A DNA stretch of 64,000 bases, taken from contig NZ_CP059572.1 in NCBI RefSeq assembly GCF_019175365.1, forward strand, positions 186,001 to 250,000, read 5' to 3'. A program made the position numbers and the translations under genes. Positions within the stretch are counted from its first letter, which is position 1. Each line of letters begins with the position of its first letter. Under the pieces are notes generated by a model. That model saw only the letters and a list, made by a program, of their open reading frames with translations. It searched no databases and had not been told where the DNA came from. This DNA is from Actinomadura graeca (GTDB taxonomy: Bacteria > Actinomycetota > Actinomycetes > Streptosporangiales > Streptosporangiaceae). Below, piece by piece: positions 1-7,883 of the stretch.

Positions 1-285
1 CAGCGCCCCGGACACGCCAGCGGCCAGCGCCGTCCCGGCGGCGGCCCCGGCGAGGGTGGCGGCGCCCTTGAGCTTGCCGAGTCCCGGCTTGGCGGCAGCC
101 GCTGCGCGGCTGCCGAACCGCTGACCGCCCTCGCCGCCGGACTTGCCCAGCTCGCCGCTTGCCTGGGCTCCGGCCTGGCTGGCGGCGCGGCGGACCGGCG
201 CGGCAAGTTGCCGGGAAGTCTCGCGGCCGAAGCCGGAGAGGTCGGGCAGGACGGCCAGATAGACCGCGCCGATCGGGCTAGTCAC
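1..285 (-). CDS. Tape measure protein, N-terminal part (cut by window edge)
   Basis: The reading frame starts at a GTG at 285 preceded by a GGGGAG ribosome site and runs off the left edge. It begins with an aliphatic segment (MTSPIGAVYLAVLPDLSGFG), then Ala/Gly/Lys-rich helical sequence, as usual for the N-terminus of siphovirus tape measure proteins, which set tail length and fill the tail tube. Its position directly after the frameshifting tail chaperone gene, overlapping it by 8 bases, is the standard order. Only 95 residues are visible, so the call rests mainly on this context. Confidence 0.8.
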   Translation of the reverse strand, partial: MTSPIGAVYLAVLPDLSGFGRETSRQLAAPVRRAASQAGAQASGELGKSGGEGGQRFGSRAAAAAKPGLGKLKGAATLAGAAAGTALAAGVSGAL

Positions 286-942
286 GGGGCGCTCCCCACG
301 CTCGGGTGATGACCGCCTGGACTTCCTCGGCGGAGCGGGCGGCGCGGCGCGGTGGCACGGCGGGCTGGTCGGGTCGGGGCACCCGCAGCGGCCCGGGTAG
401 CTCGTGCTTGGCTACGCCGTGCGCTGACAGGTGCGAGCGGTACAGGGCGTGGAGGATCTCGGCGATCTGCGCGAGCAGCTCGATGGAGACCGGCCACGCC
501 CCGTCCGGGGTGTTGGAGGCCGCGTCCGGCGGCAGGCCCCTGAACAGGGCCGCGATCTGCCGGACGTCCAGCCGGGACAGGTCGGCGCCGTAGAAGCGGC
601 GGAAGTCGGCCTCGGCGGTGGCGCGGCGGCGGGGGTCAGCCGTCAGCCACGCGACGAGGCCGAGGCTTCCCCCGCGCCGTCCCCGTAGACCTGCTCCACC
701 AGAGCGCGCAGCCAGTCCACGCTCAGGTCGTTGCCGGCGGACTCGATCAGGTCGTCGAGCTGGTCGCCGAACAGGCACCTGAGCGCCTTGGCGATGTCTT
801 CTTGCTGGAGGTAGTAGGGGAAGGCCAGCGGGAGCCGGGCGGGCATGGGGAACCGCTTGTCGGCCAGGGTGATCCCGGTTTCCTCGGCGGGGTTGTCGGC
901 GTTGACGGCTGCGGTGATGGTGTCGGCATCGACCCAGGACAC
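278..942 (-). CDS. Tail assembly chaperone, -1 frameshifted long form (gpGT-like)
   Basis: The short chaperone frame overlaps a second, downstream frame with no start of its own near the overlap. A shift of -1 at the GGGGGAA heptamer (673 down to 667) joins them: the zero frame ends A-G-E-A-S-A-S-S-R-G-stop, whereas the shifted frame reads on as GGSLGLVAWLTADP to a stop at 278. Lambda-like phages use this to make a small amount of an extended chaperone that bridges tape measure and tail tube subunits. The extension has the basic and Ala/Leu-rich composition typical of such T domains. Confidence 0.85.
643..942 (-). CDS. Tail assembly chaperone, short form (gpG-like)
   Basis: A 99-residue protein starting at GTG 942. 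It is acidic, with the pattern of actinophage tail chaperones (a short N-terminal strand, then a helical domain with LFGDQLDDLIESAGN and a C-terminal helix). It lies between the major tail protein and the tape measure gene, the invariant place for this gene in siphoviruses. It is predicted to bind the tape measure protein during tail assembly. Ribosomes that do not slip at 667-673 stop at 643. Confidence 0.85.
   Translation of the reverse strand: MSWVDADTITAAVNADNPAEETGITLADKRFPMPARLPLAFPYYLQQEDIAKALRCLFGDQLDDLIESAGNDLSVDWLRALVEQVYGDGAGEASASSRG
667..673 (-). other. Programmed -1 ribosomal frameshift site
   Basis: On the minus strand the heptamer is GGGGGAA, read G GGG GAA in the zero frame, so both tRNAs can re-pair after a one-base slip. 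It lies about 9 codons before the zero-frame stop, inside the chaperone gene overlap, where such sites are known in tailed phages. A supporting hairpin was not established. Confidence 0.8.
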
Positions 943-1038
943 GGGGCTCTCTCTTTCAAGGTCCGCCAGGACAGTCGGCGGGGCAGAAGGTGGGCAGGGC
1001 GGGCCGCGCCCCGGCGCACAGGCCGGGGGGCGGCGCGG

Positions 1039-1665
1039 TCATGCGTCGGGAGCGGCGGGCGGGGCGAAGCGCGCGTCGAGGCTGTCGAACTGCCAGGCGG
1101 GCGCTCCGGCCTCGCCGAGCGCGGCAACCGTGACGCCGAGCAAGGCGCCCTCGTCGCGCTTGAGCGTCAGGTCCTCGTTCTCGGACACCACAGTGCGCGG
1201 CAGGTAGATCTGCGCGGAGAACGTGCCGTCCACCCAGCGCAGCAGCACGGCCCGCTCCTCCTCGGAGCCGGGCGCGGGCGGGGTGTAGGTGTAACCGGCC
1301 GCCGCGTCGCCGCTCCAGGCGCCGCCCGCGAACGCGAACGACATCGACGCCCGCGACCACGAGGCCATGGCGAACTTCAGGGTGTTCTCGACCGAGGTCG
1401 TCAGGCGGCGCGCGGCATACAGCGACTGCCAGACCATGATGTCGGCAGTGTCGCGGGAGTTGCCGAACGCCACCCCGTCCTCGCCGACCAGGCCAAGCCG
1501 GGTCCACGTCGCAGGCGGCGCGTCCTTGATCGCGGGCTTGGCGGTGCGGGCGGGGGCGGCCCACAGATCCCCGGACGCGCCGATGATCGGCACATCGTTC
1601 GCGGCGGCATCGGCGAGGGCGGCGGTCTTGGTCAGGTCGGGGATGTCGTTGGGCTTGCTGGGCAT
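1039..1665 (-). CDS. Major tail (tube) protein
   Basis: A 208-residue protein between the tail terminator and the tail chaperones. Its sequence alternates beta-rich stretches (TLKFAMASWSRASMSFAFAGG, YLPRTVVSENEDLTLKRDEG) with loops, as in tail tube subunits of actinophages. Position in the operon is the main evidence: connector proteins, then tail terminator, then tail tube, then chaperones and tape measure. It is predicted to polymerise into hexameric rings that form the tail tube. Confidence 0.8.
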   Translation of the reverse strand: MPSKPNDIPDLTKTAALADAAANDVPIIGASGDLWAAPARTAKPAIKDAPPATWTRLGLVGEDGVAFGNSRDTADIMVWQSLYAARRLTTSVENTLKFAMASWSRASMSFAFAGGAWSGDAAAGYTYTPPAPGSEEERAVLLRWVDGTFSAQIYLPRTVVSENEDLTLKRDEGALLGVTVAALGEAGAPAWQFDSLDARFAPPAAPDA

Positions 1666-1702
1666 GGGGCAGACCCCTCGTGCAGGGCCGCCGAGGCGCG
1701 CG

Positions 1703-2134
1703 TCAGGGGTGAGCGAAGACGCTCAGCCCGAGCCGCGCCCGGTGCTTGACCGGCTCGTATTCGGGGTCAAGGTCGGCGGCGAAGATGGTGAGTCGGGAGT
1801 CGGTCACCACGCCGCCTGGACGCGAGCCGGGCAGGCGCCACACGAGCGCCTCGACAAGGCACCTGGCCGTGTCGCTTACCTGAGCCTGACGATCGGCCCA
1901 GACGTCGAGCTGGAGGTCGGCCCGGTCCAGCCAGGCCGACGAGTCGGTGAACGCCCCGCCGAACCGCATCACGCGGCACAGCGGGAACGTCTTGTCCTTG
2001 GGCAGCACCGTGTAGATGCGCTCGCCGAGGATCTCGGCCACGGCGGGGTCGGCCCGCAGGAACGAGGTGATCAGCCGCAGTACGTCCACCGTGCGTGAAG
2101 CGACGCCGGGCGGCGCTGTCGTGGACGGGTTCAC
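1703..2134 (-). CDS. Tail terminator / tail completion protein
   Basis: The GTG at 2134 overlaps the stop of the preceding gene by 4 bases (GTGA), so this start is preferred over the longer reading. The 143-residue product begins with a helix holding a DVLRLITSFLRADPAV motif and continues with strand-rich sequence (LDVWADRQAQVSDTARCLVEAL), the architecture of DUF3168-like tail terminators that cap the tail tube and join it to the head. The assignment comes from fold pattern and gene order. Confidence 0.7.
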   Translation of the reverse strand: MNPSTTAPPGVASRTVDVLRLITSFLRADPAVAEILGERIYTVLPKDKTFPLCRVMRFGGAFTDSSAWLDRADLQLDVWADRQAQVSDTARCLVEALVWRLPGSRPGGVVTDSRLTIFAADLDPEYEPVKHRARLGLSVFAHP

Positions 2135-2475
2135 GGCGGCGGCCCTTCCTCGAACCGCAGCCCGCTCGCCTGCGCGGCCCGTGTCAGCGGGCGCAGCGGC
2201 GGAGTGTTCAGGCTGCCGAACTCGAACAGGTGCGCCAGCGGCCACGACGTGCCGACGTACACCACCGCGCGCCCGGATGCGGCGCGCGGCGGGGTGATGG
2301 TCATCTGCGCGTCGAAACGGCGCGTGCGCCGCCCGCCGGGCGGGGTGGTGGCACTGGCCGCGATGGCGATCCGGCGGCCCGCCAGGGACAGCTCAGGACC
2401 GAGCATCGCGACATCGGCGGTGACCCGCCGCAGCGCGGCGGCGTCGATCTCCACTCGGGTACCGGCCGCCATCAC
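2131..2475 (-). CDS. Head-tail connector, HK97 gp10-like
   Basis: About 113 residues, starting at GTG 2475 or the ATG immediately after it. An N-terminal helix (DAAALRRVTADVAMLG) is followed by a basic RRTRRFDAQM stretch and a conserved-looking FEFGSLNTPP segment, typical of HK97 gp10-like neck or tail-completion proteins (minor tail protein family). It overlaps both neighbours by a few bases in the head-tail joining operon. Confidence 0.7.
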   Translation of the reverse strand: MMAAGTRVEIDAAALRRVTADVAMLGPELSLAGRRIAIAASATTPPGGRRTRRFDAQMTITPPRAASGRAVVYVGTSWPLAHLFEFGSLNTPPLRPLTRAAQASGLRFEEGPPP

Positions 2476-2798
2476 GACACCGCCTCAAGCTCAACCTCGC
2501 CATAGGCGGGGGCGCCGGTGAACAGATCGAGCTGATGGGTGACATCGCCCAGCACGCGCAGCTTCCGCCCGGCCCAGGTGATCTCATCGCCGTCGAACAC
2601 GGTGACGTCCGCGGGGACGTGCATCGTCACCGGAGCGCGGCGAAGGCTCTGCGACGGCTTGGCGGTGTTGCCGCGCGTCTGGACGTGCGCAGCCACGTTG
2701 ACCTCAACGGCGGTCACCTCATCGTTGCCGTAGGGGTCGGCCCCCGCGCGAACCATCCGGCGGACGGTGACGCGGTGCGGCAGGTGCAACGGAATCAC
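2472..2798 (-). CDS. Head-tail adaptor (stopper) protein
   Basis: A 108-residue protein with a GTG start overlapping the upstream stop by 4 bases. The strand-rich sequence ending in DGDEITWAGRKLRVLGDVTHQLD resembles the head-tail joining and stopper proteins of siphoviruses (phage head-tail adaptor family, gp16/gpFII type). It is encoded between the DNA-packaging connector and the gp10-like protein, the expected place for a stopper ring. Confidence 0.65.
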   Translation of the reverse strand: MIPLHLPHRVTVRRMVRAGADPYGNDEVTAVEVNVAAHVQTRGNTAKPSQSLRRAPVTMHVPADVTVFDGDEITWAGRKLRVLGDVTHQLDLFTGAPAYGEVELEAVS

Positions 2799-3256
2799 GA
2801 TGCACCTCCGGTCGGGTCGGCCCGGGGTGGGGCGGGGTAAGGCGGCTTGGTAGGCCACCAGGCAGCCCTGCCCGGCGGGTAGGCGGGCGGGGTGCGGAGC
2901 TGAACCAGCGACCGGCCGTAGGCACGGCCGATCGCGGTGACGTCGACGGGGGTGAAGGCGGGACCGCCCGCGCCGCTCGCGGCGGCGTCCCCGGCGGAGT
3001 AGCCGACGCTTCCGGCGTTGTAGGTCTTGAGCCCGGCAGGGTTGTAGACACACCGCACCACCGCCCGCAGCACGACCGCGCGCACCACAGCGGGCAGCAC
3101 CGCACCGTCCAGCTTGCGCCCGGCAAGCTGGCTGGCCAGGGCGAGCGCGTCAGCGATCCACGCCTCAACCTGCCGGGTCTCGGCCGCGTCGAAGGCGCGG
3201 CCGACGCGTTCGGCCACATCGGTCGCGGTGATGGCTGGCACGCTCACCACCCGCAC
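2795..3256 (-). CDS. Head-tail connector, gp6/gp15-like
   Basis: A 153-residue, mostly helical protein. The N-terminal half (ITATDVAERVGRAFDAAETR, then IADALALASQLAGRKLDG) has the helical pattern of HK97 gp6-type connector subunits that stack under the portal ring. It begins directly after the coat gene stop codon and is followed by the adaptor gene. A Pro-rich C-terminus closes the protein. An alternative GTG two codons downstream is possible. Confidence 0.65.
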   Translation of the reverse strand: MRVVSVPAITATDVAERVGRAFDAAETRQVEAWIADALALASQLAGRKLDGAVLPAVVRAVVLRAVVRCVYNPAGLKTYNAGSVGYSAGDAAASGAGGPAFTPVDVTAIGRAYGRSLVQLRTPPAYPPGRAAWWPTKPPYPAPPRADPTGGAS

Positions 3257-4186
3257 CTACTTCTTCGCCCGCAGGGGCTGTGGCCCGGCTGCCGCGCCGA
3301 TGCGCAGGCCGAGACGCACGGGCTTACCGCCCTCGGCGGTGCGGTGATCGAGAAGCTGAGCGCCGTACAGGGTGTCCCACGAGGCGATGTCGGTCTTCTT
3401 CTCGATCGAGTAGCCGCGCGTCGCCCGGATCGCGAAGCCCTCGAATGACTGCGAGGAGGACTCGGTGCCGCCCGCCGGGGGCGCAGGTGCGCGAGACACC
3501 AGCGACACGGCCTCGCGATGGAAGGCGTAGGCGGCGGTCTTGTGGGTGGCGTCCTCGGGGACCGAAGTGGACTCGTAGATGTCGAACCCGGACAACCGCG
3601 TGATGTACGCCTCACGTAGCGCTTGACCGCCCGAGGAGTTGGCGTCAGCGCGGCGGATGGTGTCGGTGTCCAGGATCAGCTTGGCGGCTTCCGGGGACAG
3701 CACCAGCGACCGACCCGCCATCGGCGCACCGAGCCGGTTGAGCTTCATCCGCGCGGTGGTGATGGTCTTCAGCGGGTCAGCGGCATCCCACGTCAGGGCG
3801 TCCGGCAGGGTGTCCAGGGTGGCCACCAGCGCGGTTTCCATCGCGTCGGCGATGGCCTGGATGGCGGGGGTGACCACCTGCGACTGAAAGTCGCGCAGGT
3901 CGAGCAGGATCTCTTCCGAGCCCAGCACGACCGAGACGTCCTTGAACTTGTCCAGGACGACGGGGATACCGAACTCGTTGATGTCCTGCGGCTGGATGCC
4001 CGTCGCGCGGTTGAAGTCCTTGGCGACGAACGTCGGCGGGCGCCGGATGGTGACGGTGTGGCCGGACGTCCCGCCGAAGTCGGATTCGGCGTCCCGCCAC
4101 ACCAGCGCGGCGAGCATGGTCCGGTTACGCAGGGCCGACAGTGCGGCCCGGGAGAGAACAGGAAGGTTGTACAGCTTGTGAGCCAT
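3257..4186 (-). CDS. Major capsid (coat) protein, P22 gp5-like
   Basis: A 309-residue protein beginning MAHKLYNLPVLSR; the ATG at 4186 has a GAGGTG ribosome site 9 bases upstream, better than the upstream GTG. The opening, followed by a GHTVTIRRPPTF segment and the NEFGIPVVLDKFKDVSVVLGSEE and SPEAAKLILDT stretches, matches the P22-type coat protein family with HK97 fold. It follows the scaffold gene and precedes the connectors. It is predicted to form the icosahedral shell. Confidence 0.85.
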   Translation of the reverse strand: MAHKLYNLPVLSRAALSALRNRTMLAALVWRDAESDFGGTSGHTVTIRRPPTFVAKDFNRATGIQPQDINEFGIPVVLDKFKDVSVVLGSEEILLDLRDFQSQVVTPAIQAIADAMETALVATLDTLPDALTWDAADPLKTITTARMKLNRLGAPMAGRSLVLSPEAAKLILDTDTIRRADANSSGGQALREAYITRLSGFDIYESTSVPEDATHKTAAYAFHREAVSLVSRAPAPPAGGTESSSQSFEGFAIRATRGYSIEKKTDIASWDTLYGAQLLDHRTAEGGKPVRLGLRIGAAAGPQPLRAKK

Positions 4187-4441
4187 GGGGGGCGACACCT
4201 CAGGCGGTCGCTACGGATCAAGGTCCGTGCGCACCTGGCGTCACGAGGCACCGCCCCAGGCGGCTTCCCGCTAGTCATTATCCACCGAAATGCGTCGGAT
4301 GCGTACCGCATGCGCCCGACACGCCGTGATTGTGTGACTCAGGAAGGCAGGGGGGTGTGCGCTCTAGCCTGTTCCTGCTCGGGTCTACCTTCTCCCACCG
4401 CCCTATGTGCGAGCGCTCCACCTAGGGAGGTGAGGAACGGA

Positions 4442-4546
4442 GTGAAGAAGAGCCGAGTGGAGAAATGGGCGATCGTAGTGTCTGCTGGAGCCGCTGCTGT
4501 CGTAGCGCTCGTACAGCTCACTCAAGTGGTAGCGCACCTGCTGTGA
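4442..4546 (+). CDS. 34-residue single-span membrane peptide (possible moron)
   Basis: A GTG at 4442 follows a strong GGGAGGTGAGG site and opens a frame of 34 residues: a charged start (VKKSRVEKW) followed by one hydrophobic span rich in Ala and Val. It is on the plus strand, opposite to the capsid operon, lies between the coat and scaffold genes, and has its own terminator just downstream. A self-contained gene of this kind in a late operon is typical of a moron expressed from the prophage. Function unknown. Confidence 0.55.
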   Translation: MKKSRVEKWAIVVSAGAAAVVALVQLTQVVAHLL

Positions 4547-4575
4547 GCTAGGCAGACACCACGATCCGACCATCC

Positions 4576-4622
4576 GGGCGTCTCAGCCAAGTTGCACCAG
4601 GCTGAGGCGCCCCCTTCTTTTC
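4576..4622 (+). terminator. Intrinsic terminator after the small membrane peptide
   Basis: Arms at 4576-4588 and 4600-4612 pair over 13 bases with one mismatch, around an 11-base loop, and are followed by a T-rich run (TTCTTTT). This insulates the plus-strand peptide gene from the surrounding minus-strand operon. Between here and the scaffold stop at 4864 I see no convincing gene. Confidence 0.75.
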
Positions 4623-4863
4623 CGATGCACCATCCATGAGGCCGCCTCATGATGTGGCCTCATGGGTGGTGGCATGAAGACACTCTACGAAGGTCTTCTA
4701 GAACTCTGTGGGACGTGGAGAGGCTCGGAGTGTCAAGCAATCGTAAAGACCCGGGCGCTGAGTATGGCGTCAGGCACGGACACCTGGGCTAGACCACTCA
4801 CGCAGGGCTCATGCAGTCCAGATGAAGGGCAAGTCCTGCGGGGGAGCCAGAGCGCCCTCGCAG

Positions 4864-5457
4864 CTACGCGCCCCCGTAGAACTCCTTGTCGAAGTCGGTG
4901 ACCGAGTAGCCGTCGAAGTCGCCGGACGGGCCGCCGCCTGCCACACCGAGTCCGGCTTCGCGGGCGGTGGGGGCGGGTGGTTCGGTGTCCACTAGGTACG
5001 GCTTGGCCTTGACGACCTTGCCGAGCGCGGCGCGTAGCGCATCCGGGTCGATCTCGCCGTCCGGACCGGTCTCGATGTCATCCAGGTCCACTAGGCGGCC
5101 TGCGTCATTGGGGTCGCGGAAGCGCAGCTCGGCGGCGATGCCCCGGACCTCGGCGGCCACCAACCTGGCGCGGAACTTTTCGGTGGTCTCGCGGATGGCC
5201 TCGGCGCGGGCGGTGGTCAGTGCCCTCTCAGTGTCGCTCTGCTGCTCGGACTCCAGCCCGGCAAGCCGTTCCTCGGCCGCGCGGAGCTTGGTCCGCCAGG
5301 CCGCGTTCTCCCGCCTGAGCTTGGCGACCTCGGCGGCGCGGTCGTCGCCCTCGGGCGGTGCCGGCTCGGGAGGGTCGCCCGAGCCGGACGGATCGGCAGG
5401 CGGGTTTGCGGGCGGGGCCGGGACCGGCGGGGCGGGGGCAGGCGTGGGGTCGGTCAT
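4864..5457 (-). CDS. Capsid scaffolding protein
   Basis: A 197-residue protein whose ATG at 5457 sits behind a perfect AGGAGGA site. A Pro/Ala-rich N-terminal tail is followed by a long coiled-coil region (roughly residues 40-100, AEVAKLRRENAAWRTKLRAA onward) and an acidic C-terminus. This is the usual architecture of phage scaffolds (DUF4355-like), which direct coat assembly and then leave the prohead. It is encoded between the MuF-like protein and the coat protein. Confidence 0.85.
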   Translation of the reverse strand: MTDPTPAPAPPVPAPPANPPADPSGSGDPPEPAPPEGDDRAAEVAKLRRENAAWRTKLRAAEERLAGLESEQQSDTERALTTARAEAIRETTEKFRARLVAAEVRGIAAELRFRDPNDAGRLVDLDDIETGPDGEIDPDALRAALGKVVKAKPYLVDTEPPAPTAREAGLGVAGGGPSGDFDGYSVTDFDKEFYGGA

Positions 5458-6473
5458 ATGGTTCCTCCTGGTGGGGTGAGGTGCAGTGCTTCGGTGAGCC
5501 AGCCGTTGCGGGCCAGCGCGGTGCGGAGTTGCCGGGGGTCGTCGCCGTAGCGGGCGCGCAGGTAGGCCAGTGACCGTTTCGGCCGTCCGGCGTGGTGCAC
5601 GATCAGGTCGGCGGGGTCTTGGAAACCGAGTGAGCGCGCGATGCGGGCTTCGGTGCGGCGGATGGTCACCCGGCGATGGTTCTGGCCGTTGACGACGGCG
5701 AACATGTCCACGCCGTCGTGGATGGACTGGACGGCTTCGCTCTTGCCGCCGACGGCGGCGAGTTGCTGGGCAGGGGACATCTCGCCGAACAGGGCGCGAG
5801 GGGTGTGGTCGTCGGGAGTGCCGCCGACCTCGCCCCGGCCCGGAAGGTGGTAGATCGGGATGTGCGTGCAGCCGGTGCACCCGGGGTGCCGCTTGAACCC
5901 GGCGGAGAAGGTGTACCGCTGCCCGGCCAGGATCAGGCACCGCGCGCACGCCGGGAGCGTGACGAGCCGCTGGTAGGCGATCACGCGGTCGTCCAGGCAG
6001 AGCGAGCCCGACAGGTACTCGCGGTGTGCGTCGGCGACCTCCGAGCGGACCAGGCGCGCGAGCCGGGGCGCGGTGGCGTGCCATGCCTCGCCGGGTGGCT
6101 GCCCGGCGGCAAGGCGGCCCCGCCAAACCCCGACCAGCCGCGCGAGCACGGCGGCCAGGTCGTGGCCCGCCGAGGTGCGGCCCGACACCGCTGCCGGGGA
6201 CAGGTAGGGGCCGGGGGTGCCCCCCGCCCCGCAGGCGGCGGCGTGCTCGTCCAGGTAGGCCAGCGCCACCAGCGCCGCCCGCGCCTGGGCGTCGGCCAGC
6301 AGCGCGGCGGCCTCGGGCGCCAGGGCGGCCCACTGCGGTTCGACCGCCCTGGCGGGGTCCACCTGGGCGTGCAGGTCGGTGGCGCGGGCGGTGGCGCGGG
6401 CGGTGACGGCCCCGAGCGTGGCGGCGGCCCACTGGGCGGCGGCCAGGCTCGCGGCGGTGACCGCGCCCGCCAT
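5454..6473 (-). CDS. Minor head protein, MuF-like / VG15 family
   Basis: A 339-residue protein; its ATG overlaps the portal stop codon (TGATG). An Ala-rich helical N-terminal half is followed by a Cys/His-rich core (PACARCLILAG, then HPGCTGCTHIPIYH) that resembles the conserved zinc-containing core of VG15/MuF-type minor capsid proteins. Such proteins are packaged in the prohead next to the portal. Gene order portal, MuF, scaffold, coat agrees. Confidence 0.8.
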   Translation of the reverse strand: MAGAVTAASLAAAQWAAATLGAVTARATARATDLHAQVDPARAVEPQWAALAPEAAALLADAQARAALVALAYLDEHAAACGAGGTPGPYLSPAAVSGRTSAGHDLAAVLARLVGVWRGRLAAGQPPGEAWHATAPRLARLVRSEVADAHREYLSGSLCLDDRVIAYQRLVTLPACARCLILAGQRYTFSAGFKRHPGCTGCTHIPIYHLPGRGEVGGTPDDHTPRALFGEMSPAQQLAAVGGKSEAVQSIHDGVDMFAVVNGQNHRRVTIRRTEARIARSLGFQDPADLIVHHAGRPKRSLAYLRARYGDDPRQLRTALARNGWLTEALHLTPPGGTI

Positions 6474-7837
6474 CAGGCGGCCTCGGGCACGTCGTCCGGG
6501 TCGTCCTGCCCGGCCCGGCGGGCGGCCAGCGCTCCGGCGACCTCGGCCCCGGCGGCGCGCTGGGTGGCGGCGGCCTGCATGTCCTGCCAGCGCTTGATCA
6601 CCGGCGGGGACGCGCCGTACCGCTCCCACAGCGCCTCTTGCGGGATGTTCAGCGGGGGTGCGCCGAGCTTGGACAGCGCGTCCACGAGCTGAGCCTCCGA
6701 GCGTGCCTCGGTGTCGGCCCAGTGCGGTTCCAGCGGTGCGGCCACGCCCCCGCCCGCCACCTGGACCAGGTTCATGACGGCCGACCAGCCCTCGCCGAGG
6801 GTGAGCTGCTTGTGGCGCACCTTCGCGCTCAGCCCGGCCTCGGCCGCCTTGAGCGCCTCGGCGCTGATGTTGACGAGCTGCCCCAGCAGATAGTGAGCGG
6901 GGACGGCCGAGATCGCGCTGAGCTGCCGTACGAGGCTTTCCAGGACGGTGACGTAGTTGGCCAAGTTGCTCTCGCCGAACTCACCGAACTTGGCGTTTGG
7001 GTCGTCGGATATCCACAGCTTGTCCACAGCCGCGTTGAACGGCTCGACCGGGTTGCCGTTCTCGTCCTCGGGGATCGCCAGCCCAGCGGCCCATCGCTGC
7101 CGGAACGCGGCCACCAGCATCGCGAGCTGCATGTGCAGGTTCACGCTGTTGATGCGCTCCTGGATGGGGATCAGCGGGGCCAGCTCGCTCGCCGACTCGC
7201 CGAGCAGGTCACGCCCGTTGGCGAATTCCACAAACGGCACCCGGCCCAGCGGGTTGCGGGCCGCCGGGCCGTCCGGGGTCCATTCGCCGCTCTTGTCGGC
7301 GCGCCGGTACCGCTGGACGTCGGCAGGCGTGTAGAGGTAGGCGACCTCGCTGCCCGGGTCTTCCTCGCCGGTGGACCAGCTCTTGACGGCCCACAGCGGG
7401 GAGAAGTCGGCCGAGTCCCGCGCGATCCACACCCGAAGGGCGGACTCGCCGCGGATCGTGGGCGTGCCCGGGTCGGCGCGGTTGGGCCAGACGCTCACAT
7501 ACGAGCGGCCCAGCGTCAGGGCTTCGGCGTGCACGAGCGGCTGCACGGCGTTCATCCGGTTGCGGCCCCAGATCCGCCACGCCTCCAGGTCGGTGGAGGC
7601 GTCGCCCTGGCCGGTGAAGCCGTCCACCCGGAGTCGCTCGTTGATGGAGTCGATCACCAGCTTCAGCCACGCCGACGCGGCGGTGTCCACGATGCGCCGG
7701 TACTCGCTCGCAGCCTTGGGCGGGATGTAGGGGGGAGGGTGGTCACCCCGGTACCAATCGATGTAGTGGGCCAGGTCGCTGCGCTGCTTGGACAGCGCTT
7801 CAAGCCCGCGCTGAAGGCGCGGGTCGTTCTCGGGCAT
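6473..7837 (-). CDS. Portal protein, SPP1 gp6-like
   Basis: A 454-residue protein starting at ATG 7837. The central region with LIPIQERINSVNLHMQLAML, and the later LVRQLSAISAVPAHYLLGQLVNISAEALKAAEAGLSAK stretch, is characteristic of the SPP1-type portal family found widely in actinophages. It forms the dodecameric ring for DNA entry and exit and the docking site for terminase. It lies between the large terminase and the MuF-like gene. Confidence 0.92.
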   Translation of the reverse strand: MPENDPRLQRGLEALSKQRSDLAHYIDWYRGDHPPPYIPPKAASEYRRIVDTAASAWLKLVIDSINERLRVDGFTGQGDASTDLEAWRIWGRNRMNAVQPLVHAEALTLGRSYVSVWPNRADPGTPTIRGESALRVWIARDSADFSPLWAVKSWSTGEEDPGSEVAYLYTPADVQRYRRADKSGEWTPDGPAARNPLGRVPFVEFANGRDLLGESASELAPLIPIQERINSVNLHMQLAMLVAAFRQRWAAGLAIPEDENGNPVEPFNAAVDKLWISDDPNAKFGEFGESNLANYVTVLESLVRQLSAISAVPAHYLLGQLVNISAEALKAAEAGLSAKVRHKQLTLGEGWSAVMNLVQVAGGGVAAPLEPHWADTEARSEAQLVDALSKLGAPPLNIPQEALWERYGASPPVIKRWQDMQAAATQRAAGAEVAGALAARRAGQDDPDDVPEAA

Positions 7838-7883
7838 GGGTGGGTCGCCCCTCCGGGGTGCTCGGTGCGGGAGTGGCGTGGGC

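Noticed and set aside
802..1749. Long plus-strand frame of 315 codons opposite the tail genes
   Set aside because: It is the antisense of the tail chaperone and tail tube genes, Gly/Arg-rich with no family resemblance; such frames are common in high-GC DNA.
4662..4901. Possible 79-residue plus-strand gene before the scaffold stop
   Set aside because: No recognisable pattern, weak start, and it runs into the scaffold gene; composition not convincing.
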